Part shown: piece by piece, positions 37,501 through 45,407 of the stretch
How positions within the stretch are numbered: the stretch's first letter is position 1
Layout: each line of letters opens with the position of its first letter
Origin: JANQFV01 sp964468185
GTDB lineage: Bacteria > Planctomycetota > Phycisphaerae > UBA1845 > Fen-1342
DNA length: 64,000 nucleotides
Direction of reading: 5' to 3'
NCBI GenBank assembly: GCA_964468185.1
Contig: CAYXTR010000001.1
Coordinates: 272,510-336,509 of the forward strand
Translations under genes and position numbers: made by a program
The notes under the pieces: generated by a model
What the model saw: the letters and a program-made list of their open reading frames with translations, nothing else
Databases searched by the model: none
What the model was told of the DNA's origin: nothing

Positions 37501-37637
37501 ACAGTCACGATGGGAAACTCGATGTCCGGGTTTTCCCGGATCGGAAGCTGCGTGTAGGCGTACAGGCCGAAAATGGCGACGATCACGAAAATAACGACCG
37601 TCAGCACCGGGCGGCGAATGCAGAAACTCCAGATCAT
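34539..37637 (-). CDS. RND efflux transporter (HAE-1-like)
   Basis: 1032 residues from the ATG at 37637, which overlaps the adaptor stop (ATGA) and gives the family start MIWSFCIRRPVLTVVIF. Twelve membrane helices in two halves with large periplasmic loops; the proton-relay Asp pair is in IVIDDAVVVLES (about 400). Inner-membrane component of a tripartite exporter; substrates cannot be told, but the IRENPDIEFP opening is that of drug/lipophile-type pumps. No outer-membrane channel gene is nearby. Confidence 0.93.
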   Translation of the reverse strand: MIWSFCIRRPVLTVVIFVIVAIFGLYAYTQLPIRENPDIEFPIVTVNVVLPGAEPEVIETEVVEPLEERINTIEGLKRLESTAREEVAEVTAEFELWRDIDVAAQDVRDRVDRATRELPDSIEAPIVRKLDPDSQPIMWIALTGDRRWDAVRLTRYADETLKERLENIRGVGQVLIGGERLYAVRVRLEPEQLAARDVTVQDVVETIRRNNIKIPSGRIESATREFLVKTRGQFAAAEPLNDLIVTSRDGAVVRIRDVGEAVDGVENERQTARFKQRLAVGLGIVKQTDANTVALAAAVQRRMRNLEERFPAGLTYTIATDNSVYIEQSVRDLIMTVFIATGLVMLVVLAFLRSFRGTLIATVAIPVSLLGGVALIFILGFSLNVLTLLALILAIGIVIDDAVVVLESSYRTMEQGVERAEAARHGTGRVAFPNIANTLSLAAVFIPVAFTAGLIGRFFFEFSLTVAVTVFASTFAALTLTPMLCSRFLRVPDAPNRLYQWSERTLRRSEQAYGRLLDGAFAHRFATTLAGVAALVVTILIVGSLPREFTPPIDRSQFFIRFETPEGSTLAHTDAYAREIEEVLATNAEIKHFFVALGLSRGAGPGKVNEGIAFVRLIPRAERTRAQVAVVQSLRQQLADLPGGQAYPIEPGLGLARGAPLQIVIQTSELDALAGAQTEIMTWMRAQPEYRGVTSDLKMNKPQVDVQINRDLASQMGISVAQVANTLRYLLGEPDISEIERNAERYEVIPEIASKGAMIPEGLADLYVRNQSGRLVSLGNIVNYDETVGPSAIHHYNRLRSATISASNPPGTTLGQALSKLERRLEQTLSPNFSYAVAGRTEDFRESFYYLTVALVFSIVFVYLVLAGQFESFIHPFTILLTLPLAGIGAFGALWLADMSLNIFSFIGLIMLVGMATKNAILMVDYARHLGRAGHTPVDAAKEAARVRFRPVIMTTISTVLGLTPIALGFGAGGASRAPLGVAVAAGLFATTGLTLLVIPVVYSFNEHVQQRIRAGRRGQNTTASKQTEATA

Positions 37638-38863
37638 CCGGCCCCATCCTCCCTGGGCGCGGTGGCGCCCGTTGTCGTCGGCTGGCTGGCTGGCCGGGTG
37701 TCGCTGGCGAATTCCGAGTCGGCATCGACCACGCGGACGGCGGCACCATCGGTAAGCCGCATGTGCCCGGTGCGCACAACCTGAGCCCCCGACGCGAGGC
37801 CCGCCCGGATCTGTACGCGCCCCGGCTTGCGCAAACCGATCTCCACGTCCCGGATGTGGGCGACGCCCTCCTCGACAACGAACACGGAGTGCCCGGCGCG
37901 CGTGCTGACCAGGCACGCTTCGGGTATGACCGGCAAGTCCGTATACTCGGCCAACGTTACACGCGCCGTCGCGAACACGCCGGGTTTCAACACACCCTCC
38001 GGATTCCGAAACTGGCCCTTCACGCGGAGCTTACGTGTCTGACGGTCTACGGCCGGGCTGACAAACGACAAGGTCCCGGTGAGCTTCTCGTCGGGGTAGG
38101 CGGGACTCGTTGCCGTCACGCGCTGCCCCACCGCCAGCTGCCCCGCGTACGCCTCAGGAAGCCAGAAAGCCAATTCGACCGGGTCGCTCCGATACAGCGT
38201 CGCCAGTGCATCACCGATATCCACGAAGTCCCCAACGTCAACGAAATGCCGGCTCATGCCCCCGCTGCTCGGGGCGCGCACACGCGTGTCCTCAATCTTC
38301 TCCTGCACCAGCTCGAGTTCGGCGGAAAGGCGATCGACTCTGCTGCTGAGTGCGTTGTACCGGTCGCGGGCTTGCTTGAACTCTTCGATCGCCGCGACCC
38401 CGTCTTCGCGCAATCCGCGCATCCGCTCGTAGTTCCAGCGGGCATTGGTCAGATCCGCTTGCGCGGCTTCCAGCGCCGCTTTGCTGGCCGCAAGCTGACG
38501 TTGCAACTCGTCGTCGTCGAGCTGGAAAAGCAACTCGTCTTGCGCCACGCGCTGTCCTTCCTCAAATAGTATCTTCCGCACCAGGCCCCCAACTTCAGCG
38601 CGGATTTCGATCTGCTCGGCGGCCAGGAGCGAACCGACGCCGGTGACCGTATCCCGCAATGTCACAGCACGGGCCGTGATCGTCGTCACGGGCCGCCCCT
38701 GCTCCGCCTTGCTCGTGTCTTCCCGTTCGTCGCCCCGCGTACATCCGAGCTGCATGGCTAGGGTGACTGCCGCTATTGCGAGAACGCCGCGCCAGAGCCG
38801 GTGGCCTCGTGCTCGTGTCACCGGCCCCGCTGCGTGATCACCTTCCGACGGCGGTGGTTGCAT
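37634..38863 (-). CDS. RND periplasmic adaptor (membrane fusion) lipoprotein
   Basis: 409 residues. A signal anchor ends in MQLGC (lipobox, Cys about 41). The order is barrel-hybrid domain (lipoyl halves EIRAEVGGLVRKILFEEGQRV and later), alpha-hairpin (about 115-195), beta barrel and membrane-proximal part. It connects the RND pump to an outer-membrane duct. Its stop overlaps the RND start; it begins 22 bp after the GH100-like gene, so the three form one operon. Confidence 0.92.
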   Translation of the reverse strand: MQPPPSEGDHAAGPVTRARGHRLWRGVLAIAAVTLAMQLGCTRGDEREDTSKAEQGRPVTTITARAVTLRDTVTGVGSLLAAEQIEIRAEVGGLVRKILFEEGQRVAQDELLFQLDDDELQRQLAASKAALEAAQADLTNARWNYERMRGLREDGVAAIEEFKQARDRYNALSSRVDRLSAELELVQEKIEDTRVRAPSSGGMSRHFVDVGDFVDIGDALATLYRSDPVELAFWLPEAYAGQLAVGQRVTATSPAYPDEKLTGTLSFVSPAVDRQTRKLRVKGQFRNPEGVLKPGVFATARVTLAEYTDLPVIPEACLVSTRAGHSVFVVEEGVAHIRDVEIGLRKPGRVQIRAGLASGAQVVRTGHMRLTDGAAVRVVDADSEFASDTRPASQPTTTGATAPREDGAG

Positions 38864-38885
38864 AGGCTGGCATTCCTCCCTGTGC

Positions 38886-40163
38886 TCAGTCGACCTGCGC
38901 TATCCCCGGTACGTTCGATCGCAACACCGATTCGCCATCGAGGGCCCGCTGGCCGAGGATCGCCGTGGCCGCGTTCCAGCCCATCAGCGTATTGCCGCCA
39001 GGCGTAAGTTCCTTTCCATGCAGGTACTCGGGGAACGACCACGCCTCGCCGTCCACCGCACTGGCGTTGGCTTCGTGAACTCCCTCGAGAAAGTGCTCTG
39101 CTTGGCTGGTATCACCACGCTGGGCGAGGTCGGCCACGTAGAACCCGGTGATCATCGGCCATAAGCCGCCATTCTGATACTCGTGCGGCGCATTCTTGAA
39201 CGTATGCGAGAATGACATCTGCAAGTCATCCCAGTCCTCATCCTTCGGTGTGACGACGGGATGGAAGGCAGGAAGGACTGGACACGCCTCCTGCACGAGT
39301 TCGTCGGTCACGAAGCGGTCCACTTCGGTACGCTGCTCTTCATCTGCGATATCCAGCAGCGATGCCAGCACGTTCGCGAAGGCATCGAAGCGATACCCAT
39401 AAGTCGACGGCGAAAAGAACGGCATCCAATAGCAGCCACAACGCCGCGGTGCTGCACGGCGCCCTCGCTTGTAGAGCACCTCGTGGTAGACGTCGTCCGG
39501 CATCTCGTCCCCGTCGTGAAACCAGTAGTTGGCGCGAATCAGATGCCGTAGGCGGCTGGTAGTCTCACGCAGTGTATGATCTTCGCCGCCGTGCAGAAAA
39601 CGATGCATGGCCGCCAGTTCGCGCTGTGCTTGCAAGTAGAGTAACTGGTCGTAAAGCACGTACCCGTCATGCACGTATTCGTCGGCCCAGTCCCCGGTGG
39701 CGGGCACGTATAGCAGGCCGCGCGTGTTGAATTCCCAGCAGCCCAACAGGTAACGGACCTTCTCGATCGCCCCGCACCTGCGGTGCAGGAAGTCCTGGTC
39801 CCCCGTTGCGCGCCAGTATTGGCCGCACGCGATGATGAACCACAGGTCGGCGTCCACCCGCCCCGTCGTGCCACCGTAGCTGATGCGCTCGGATAACGGA
39901 TCCACATTGCTGGGGATTTCGCCGTGGGGTCCCTGGTAATGCGCAAGCGTCTCAAGCGTCTTGCGACCGGTGTCGATCAGTTGCGCGTCTTCCGCCGCAA
40001 AGGCGGCCAGGCTGATCAGGCAGCTGTCTCGCCCCCATACCCGGCGATAGTTGGCGTTCTCAGTGGGGGTGGCGATGAACCCCTGTTCAGTGGCGCACTT
40101 GCGAATAAGGTCAACGGAACGTTCATAGCCTTCGGAAAGCAGATTGGAGGATGAGCCACTCAT
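38886..40163 (-). CDS. GH100-like / amylo-alpha-1,6-glucosidase-like glycosidase
   Basis: 425 residues, cytoplasmic, with an (alpha/alpha)6-barrel pattern. ANYRRVWGRDSC, YGGTTGRVDADLWFIIACGQYWRATGD and the closing GGNTLMGWNAATAIL resemble neutral/alkaline invertases (GH100) and the glycogen-debranching glucosidase group. Asp in RD and in GRVDADLW are probable catalytic or sugar-binding residues. Substrate (sucrose or an alpha-glucan) undecided. It leads an operon with an RND adaptor and pump, an unusual pairing. Confidence 0.75.
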   Translation of the reverse strand: MSGSSSNLLSEGYERSVDLIRKCATEQGFIATPTENANYRRVWGRDSCLISLAAFAAEDAQLIDTGRKTLETLAHYQGPHGEIPSNVDPLSERISYGGTTGRVDADLWFIIACGQYWRATGDQDFLHRRCGAIEKVRYLLGCWEFNTRGLLYVPATGDWADEYVHDGYVLYDQLLYLQAQRELAAMHRFLHGGEDHTLRETTSRLRHLIRANYWFHDGDEMPDDVYHEVLYKRGRRAAPRRCGCYWMPFFSPSTYGYRFDAFANVLASLLDIADEEQRTEVDRFVTDELVQEACPVLPAFHPVVTPKDEDWDDLQMSFSHTFKNAPHEYQNGGLWPMITGFYVADLAQRGDTSQAEHFLEGVHEANASAVDGEAWSFPEYLHGKELTPGGNTLMGWNAATAILGQRALDGESVLRSNVPGIAQVD

Positions 40164-40233
40164 GATCTTGTTGTGTCCAGCACACGGAATCCTTGCCCAC
40201 TCTTTTAGGATATGCTGGCTCTACGCAGCCTGC

Positions 40234-40271
40234 CTGAACGCGACGTAACATGCGGCTGAACGCGTTGTAAC
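40234..40271 (-). promoter_or_regulatory. tandem 11-bp-repeat operator upstream of the GH100-like operon
   Basis: On the minus strand: GTTAC-N6-TTCAG-N6-GTTAC-N6-TTCAG, the most regular example. Both 16-bp units keep CGCG before TTCAG. It ends 70 bp before the start codon; a TATCCT -10-like box follows 21 bp downstream. Confidence 0.7.
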
Positions 40272-40319
40272 ACCCCACATCTCGCGTAATGCCCGGCGTC
40301 CCAGCCGGGCAGCGTCACG

Positions 40320-43178
40320 CTAGGATCCACGGCCCGGTTGCGCCTCCGGCTCCGCCTTCCCCTCAGTCGTCCCTCCCGTTATGCGTTTCAACTCACGTAG
40401 GGAGTCGCGCAACTGCTGCAACGCCTTGGCCGCTTCAGTAAACTCCTGTTCGCTCTGCAATCGCAGATAATCCTCAAAAGCGCTGCTGGCCTGTGACGCC
40501 AGTTCGGCTGCCGTCGTTCCAAGTGTACCGGATGTCGTCGCCGCCCCGGCGGGCTGGCCATTGGCGAAAAGTCCCTGGAGCGCCTGTTCGAAGGTCTCCG
40601 CATAGCTCAGCGTATCGCCATGCATCACCGCCACGAGTCGCAGTTCAGGATACGCCGCGGTCTCGGCTTGCAAGTAGATGGGCTCGACATAGATCAGCGT
40701 GTCCTCAATCGGGATCGCCAGCACATTCCCCCGAATCACGTTCGAGCCGCGCTGGTCCCACAACGTCAGTTGCCCAGACAAATACCGATCCTGGTCAATC
40801 TTCGTCTCAACCTGCTGCGGCCCAAGCACGCGTCGTTCCTTGGGGAACTTGTAAGCCAGGAAACGCCCGTAATTCTCGCCGTCGCACAGGCCGGCAATCC
40901 AGCCGATCAGCACCTGGCGGTTCTTCGGCGTAAACGGGAGGATCAGCGCGAACTCCGCGCGGTTGTGTCGCGGCAACTGCCACATGATGTAGTAAGGCTC
41001 GACCGGCTGCACCCGGCCGTAGTACTTCTCTGTGGCCCGCACCCACAGATCCTCCTGGTTGTAGAACACCACCGGATCATCCATGTGATACTTCGCATAG
41101 ACCAGCCCCTGCGCGAGCAGGAATCCCGCCGGGTAGCGAACATGGCGACGCAACCCTGCCGACATTTCGCTGGCGTCTTTGAAGAGGCCGGGCAGCGCCC
41201 GTCGCCAAACGCGAATGATCGGATCATCGGGCTCGAACACATAGAAGTCGGTCGATCCGTTGTACGCATCCACCACGACTTTCACTGCGTTCCGGACATA
41301 ATTGACATCCGCAAAATGCCGCAGCGTGGCATTCGCCGAACCGGTGCCCGCCGCATAAGGCGTGTTCGTGTTTTCGAGGAAAGGCTCGCTGTACGGAAAG
41401 CGCTGTGAAGTCGTGTAGGCGTCGATGATCCAATACAGACGACCGTCCACCAGCACGATATAGGCATCCTCATCCAACTCGAGAAAGGGAGCCAGTTTCG
41501 CCACCCGCTCCCGCACGATTCGATGGAACATGACGCGGCTCTCCGCCCGCGGATATGACGACAGCAGGAAACGGGTGCTGCCGAGCTCGTACCCCAGCAC
41601 GAACTTCCGCCAGAAGTTCCCCAGTCTGACGCCACCGTCCCCGTCATAACGCACGTAGACGTTCTCATCGCCGCTGGGATGATCAAACTCCTTTTCGCGG
41701 CTGTTGACGACGACCGGCTGCCGGGTCAATTCGCCATAGTAAATCTCCGGTCGCGTCACCTGCAGATCCGGGTGCGTCGCCTGCGGCGGAATATCCTTGA
41801 CGAGCAAGTGGGGCAGACCGTCCGGGGTGAACTCGTGCACCGCCGCCAGCGTCAGCCCGTATCCATGCGTGTACTTGAACCAGCGGTTGACAAAGGTCTG
41901 ACTCTGCGCTGGCAGGTTGTCGGGCTCCAACTCGCGGGCCGACACCATGACCTGATCGTAACGCTCCCCGATCGTGTAGCGATCAATGTCCACGTCCTCG
42001 AAGACGTAGTACAAACGTATTTCCTGGAACTGCTTGTACACTTCGTCGAGGGCCCGATAATCCCACAACCGCACGTCGTCCAGCAGATGCCTGTTGTTCT
42101 CGGCCATCGTCGGCGTGAACTGATCGGTAGCCGGAAACTGGCGCTCCTCGACGTCGTCGAGTCGAAAGCCATGGCGCGTGAATGCGATGTTGTTGGCGAT
42201 GTAGGGCCGCTCAAACGTAATCTCGTTGGGTTCGACCACGAGCCATTGGATCACCGTCGGCACGACGCCCAGCGCCAGGATCCACACGACAGTTACCCCG
42301 AGCCACGTACCGCCGGCTCCGACCAGGTCTGTCGCCCCTTGTGCCGGACCGGTGAGTGAATCACGGATCCGGCGCTGCACGCCCGGTATCAGCGGCCCAA
42401 TCGCCAATCCCAGGCTCAACGCCGCCACGATGAAGTAGGCCGGCAGGCGAATGTACACGTCGGTCCACCCGGGACCGGCCACGACGCCCGCTTGCGAATA
42501 CAGCAAGTGAAAGATGCTGAGCAGTGCCGCAAGTCCGACGACCACGGCCAGGGCCAGACTGTTGGTGAGCACCGCGCGGGCCCCGCCACCCGTGTCGCTG
42601 GCGCGTCGCAAGGTAATGTGTCCCTCGTCCGGCCCACGGGTCTGCCAGCGGAAGCGCGCTGTGAGCGCAGCGACTAGCCCTAGCAGGGCGATCCACAGCA
42701 GCAGGGCGTGTACGCGGTCGAGCAGCGGCAACACGAACATGTAGAAGCCCGCGTCGAGCCCCAGGATTGGCTCGGTCAGCTTGGCCGGCACACGATTCAT
42801 GAAAATGAGCACGTCCGCCCAGGCCTGATAGCCCCACAAGCCACCAACCAGCGCGCCCGCGATCGGTGCCCAGCGGCGTGGGCCGCGGCGGCCGCGTGGC
42901 ACAAACCGTGTTAGCAGCCAGACCCCCGCCCCGCCCAGCAGTGCTCCTCCGAGCAATGCCGCGAGTTGCGTCCACACGACCGTCCAGAAACGCCCGCCAT
43001 AGCCCGTCGCAGCAAACCACAGCGCATCGCCCCAGAAGCCCATCAACCCGAAGAAGGCGAGCGTGGCTACCAGCAGCGTCACGCCGGCGACGATCCAGCT
43101 CCGCCTCTGCCTGAGGCCCCCGCCAACAACGAGCGCGCCGCCGGCTCCCACGAGCAGCAGTTGCAGCAGAAAGTACAT
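40320..43178 (-). CDS. UPF0182 family membrane protein
   Basis: 952 residues from the ATG at 43178, which follows AAAGG. Seven hydrophobic helices in the first about 310 residues, then a large soluble domain with family blocks (NNIAFTRHGFRLDDVE, LWDYRALDEVYKQFQEIRLYY, YTHGYGLTLAAVHEFTPDG, PEIYYGELT). The C-terminal part is acidic and helical. UPF0182 is widely conserved but functionally undefined; the soluble part should lie outside the cell membrane. It is monocistronic, with its own operator, divergent from dodecin. Confidence 0.9.
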   Translation of the reverse strand: MYFLLQLLLVGAGGALVVGGGLRQRRSWIVAGVTLLVATLAFFGLMGFWGDALWFAATGYGGRFWTVVWTQLAALLGGALLGGAGVWLLTRFVPRGRRGPRRWAPIAGALVGGLWGYQAWADVLIFMNRVPAKLTEPILGLDAGFYMFVLPLLDRVHALLLWIALLGLVAALTARFRWQTRGPDEGHITLRRASDTGGGARAVLTNSLALAVVVGLAALLSIFHLLYSQAGVVAGPGWTDVYIRLPAYFIVAALSLGLAIGPLIPGVQRRIRDSLTGPAQGATDLVGAGGTWLGVTVVWILALGVVPTVIQWLVVEPNEITFERPYIANNIAFTRHGFRLDDVEERQFPATDQFTPTMAENNRHLLDDVRLWDYRALDEVYKQFQEIRLYYVFEDVDIDRYTIGERYDQVMVSARELEPDNLPAQSQTFVNRWFKYTHGYGLTLAAVHEFTPDGLPHLLVKDIPPQATHPDLQVTRPEIYYGELTRQPVVVNSREKEFDHPSGDENVYVRYDGDGGVRLGNFWRKFVLGYELGSTRFLLSSYPRAESRVMFHRIVRERVAKLAPFLELDEDAYIVLVDGRLYWIIDAYTTSQRFPYSEPFLENTNTPYAAGTGSANATLRHFADVNYVRNAVKVVVDAYNGSTDFYVFEPDDPIIRVWRRALPGLFKDASEMSAGLRRHVRYPAGFLLAQGLVYAKYHMDDPVVFYNQEDLWVRATEKYYGRVQPVEPYYIMWQLPRHNRAEFALILPFTPKNRQVLIGWIAGLCDGENYGRFLAYKFPKERRVLGPQQVETKIDQDRYLSGQLTLWDQRGSNVIRGNVLAIPIEDTLIYVEPIYLQAETAAYPELRLVAVMHGDTLSYAETFEQALQGLFANGQPAGAATTSGTLGTTAAELASQASSAFEDYLRLQSEQEFTEAAKALQQLRDSLRELKRITGGTTEGKAEPEAQPGRGS

Positions 43179-43245
43179 GGATGACCTTTCCCGATCAGAC
43201 CAGCTTAGTGCAGCCCTCCAAACCCGTACAGAATTGTCAGTAGAG

Positions 43246-43283
43246 CTGACAGCCACGTAACGCCACGCTGAACAGTCTGTAAG
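43246..43283 (-). promoter_or_regulatory. tandem 11-bp-repeat operator upstream of UPF0182
   Basis: On the minus strand: CTTAC-N6-TTCAG-N6-GTTAC-N6-GTCAG, four full half-sites with exact spacing, ending 67 bp before the start codon at 43178. It is back-to-back with the dodecin operator, 20 bp apart. Confidence 0.7.
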
Positions 43284-43303
43284 TCGCGCTGCCCGACGCT
43301 GGC

Positions 43304-43341
43304 CTTACAGCCAATTCAGAGCGACGTCACTTTCCCGTCAG
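43304..43341 (+). promoter_or_regulatory. tandem 11-bp-repeat operator upstream of dodecin-polX-ligA
   Basis: CTTAC (43304), TTCAG (43315), GTCAC (43326) and GTCAG (43337), six-base spacers throughout. It ends 85 bp before the dodecin GTG. No good -10 is obvious in the 20-25 bp window. Confidence 0.65.
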
Positions 43342-43426
43342 GCAGAACCATCAAGCTCGGATCGAACGGATGGCTTACGGTTCAAGATCCAATTGGTCTC
43401 CGCGTACAGCAGAAAGGAGTTGCGCA

Positions 43427-43630
43427 GTGTCCGTTGCGAAGCATATCGAGATTAGTGCCACTTCACCCGAGAGTTTTGGAGACGCGATCCGTCGTGGTAT
43501 CGCCCGTACCACCGACTCGGTCGACGACGTCCAGGGCGCCTGGATCAAGGAGCAGCAGGTCCGCGTCGAAAAGGGCGCTATCAGCGAATACCGCGTCAAC
43601 ATGATTGTCACCTTCGTCGTCAACGAGTAG
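43427..43630 (+). CDS. dodecin flavin-storage protein
   Basis: 67 residues, GTG start with AAAGGAG 7 bp upstream. Dodecin forms a hollow dodecamer that binds and protects free flavins. The pattern KHIEISATSPESFGDAI, the flavin-stacking Trp39 (QGAWIKEQ) and the last strand YRVNMIVTFVV are the complete dodecin fold. It opens an operon with polX (63 bp later) and ligA. Confidence 0.93.
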   Translation: MSVAKHIEISATSPESFGDAIRRGIARTTDSVDDVQGAWIKEQQVRVEKGAISEYRVNMIVTFVVNE

Positions 43631-43693
43631 CGGACGACCGGTCGCTCGGCGTGCCCCACAACGCCGTCCGCCGGCGGCCTGCAAGGATCCCGC

Positions 43694-45403
43694 GTGGAAA
43701 ACGCTGAAATCGCCGACGTGTTCGCTGAAATCGCCGACCTGCTCGAAATCCAGGACGGCGATCCGTTCCGCATTCGATCATACCGCAATGCGGCCCGGTC
43801 GGTGCGGGATGCGAGCACGCGCATGGCAGACCTCGTTGCCGACAATGGGAACCTCACCGATTTGCCCAATATCGGCCAAAGCACGGCCGACAAGATCCGT
43901 GAGATGGTCGACACGGGTTCCTGCCGGCAACTGGACGACCTCCGCAGGAAAACACCCGCCGACCTCACGAGCTTCCTCCAGGTCCCGGGGCTGGGGCCCA
44001 GGAAGACCCGCGCCCTTCATGACGAGTTGGGCGTCACCACCCTCGCAGACCTGCAGCAAGCGGCCCAAGACCACCGCGTTCGCGATGTCGCGGGCATGGG
44101 CGCCAAAACGGAAGAGCGGATCCTCCACGGTATCGAGAACCTCCAGCAGCATGCCGGCCGCGTGCGCCTCCAGGAAGCTTCCGAATACGTCCACACACTG
44201 GGACAGCATCTCGACCGCATCGCGTCAATCGACCAGTGGGCAATCGCCGGCAGTTTCCGCCGCCGCCGCGAGACCGTCGGCGATCTCGACGTGCTCATTG
44301 ATGCCAGCGCCCGCGCCCGCGCGGCAGATGCGCTCACGCAGCACCCTTCCGTCGACGACGTCGTCAGCAAAGGTACCGACAAGGTCCGCGTTCGTTTGCG
44401 CAACGGCCTCGCCGTCGACTTCCTCTTCTTCAACAAGAGAGAGTTCGGCTCCGCCCTCCTCTATTTCACGGGCTCCAAGGCCCACAACATCAAAATTCGC
44501 AAACGTGCCCAGGCGAGCGACTGGAAGCTCAACGAGCATGGCCTCTTCGACGGCCGCCAGCGCCTCGCCGGCAAGACTGAGCAGGACGTCTACAAGAAGC
44601 TCAAGCTCACCTGGGTTCCCCCCGAACTGCGCGAGGACCGTGGCGAGGTCGAGGCGGCCGAAGCGGACAAGTTGCCCCGGCTGATTGCGCAGGACGACAT
44701 CCGCGGCGATCTGCACGCGCATACCACAGCGAGCGACGGTCATCACAGCATCAAGGAAATGGCCCAGGCCGCACAGGAGCGCGGCTACGAGTACCTGGCG
44801 CTTACCGACCATTCCAAGGCCGTCCACGTCGCCAACGGGCTCGACGAAAAACGCCTGCGCAAGCACGCGGACCAGATACGAGCGGTCAACAGCAGTTTGA
44901 CGAACTTCCGCCTGTTGGCGGGCGTGGAAGTGGACATCCTGAAGAGCGGCAGGCTCGACCTGGACGCAGACCTGCTGGCCGAGCTCGACTGGGTCAACGC
45001 ATCCGTCCATTCCCAGTTCGAGCTCAGCGAAAAGAAGATGACCGAGCGCCTCCTCAAAGCCATTCGCAGCGGCGTCATCCACTGCCTGTCACACCCCCTG
45101 GGCCGGCAGATCGGCTCCCGCGCGCCCATCCAGTTCGATATGGACCAGATCTTCCAGGCCTGTCACGAGGAGAATGTGTGCCTCGAAATCAATGCCTACC
45201 CCGACCGCCTGGACCTGCCCGATATCCACTGCCAGCACGCCAGGGAAGCCGGCGTCAAGATTGTCATCTCCACCGACGCGCACAAGATCGGCGACCTCGA
45301 TTTCATGCAGTACGGCATTGGCGTCGCCCGCCGCGGTTGGCTTGAACGCAGAGACGTGCTCAATACCGTCACCGCCGACACGCTGCTGAAGCGCACGGAG
45401 TAG
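43694..45403 (+). CDS. polX: family X DNA polymerase with PHP domain
   Basis: 569 residues, GTG start after AAGGA. Order: 8-kDa-like helix-hairpin-helix domains (about 1-155), Pol beta-type palm with the metal Asp pair D197 and D199 (GDLD) and D242 (VDFLFF), then a C-terminal PHP phosphoesterase (HAH 341-343, LTDHS, ISTDAHK). This is the bacterial PolX layout: gap-filling synthesis plus 3'-5' exonuclease or AP-site processing in base-excision repair. 4 bp before ligA. Confidence 0.95.
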   Translation: MENAEIADVFAEIADLLEIQDGDPFRIRSYRNAARSVRDASTRMADLVADNGNLTDLPNIGQSTADKIREMVDTGSCRQLDDLRRKTPADLTSFLQVPGLGPRKTRALHDELGVTTLADLQQAAQDHRVRDVAGMGAKTEERILHGIENLQQHAGRVRLQEASEYVHTLGQHLDRIASIDQWAIAGSFRRRRETVGDLDVLIDASARARAADALTQHPSVDDVVSKGTDKVRVRLRNGLAVDFLFFNKREFGSALLYFTGSKAHNIKIRKRAQASDWKLNEHGLFDGRQRLAGKTEQDVYKKLKLTWVPPELREDRGEVEAAEADKLPRLIAQDDIRGDLHAHTTASDGHHSIKEMAQAAQERGYEYLALTDHSKAVHVANGLDEKRLRKHADQIRAVNSSLTNFRLLAGVEVDILKSGRLDLDADLLAELDWVNASVHSQFELSEKKMTERLLKAIRSGVIHCLSHPLGRQIGSRAPIQFDMDQIFQACHEENVCLEINAYPDRLDLPDIHCQHAREAGVKIVISTDAHKIGDLDFMQYGIGVARRGWLERRDVLNTVTADTLLKRTE

Positions 45404-45407
45404 CGCC

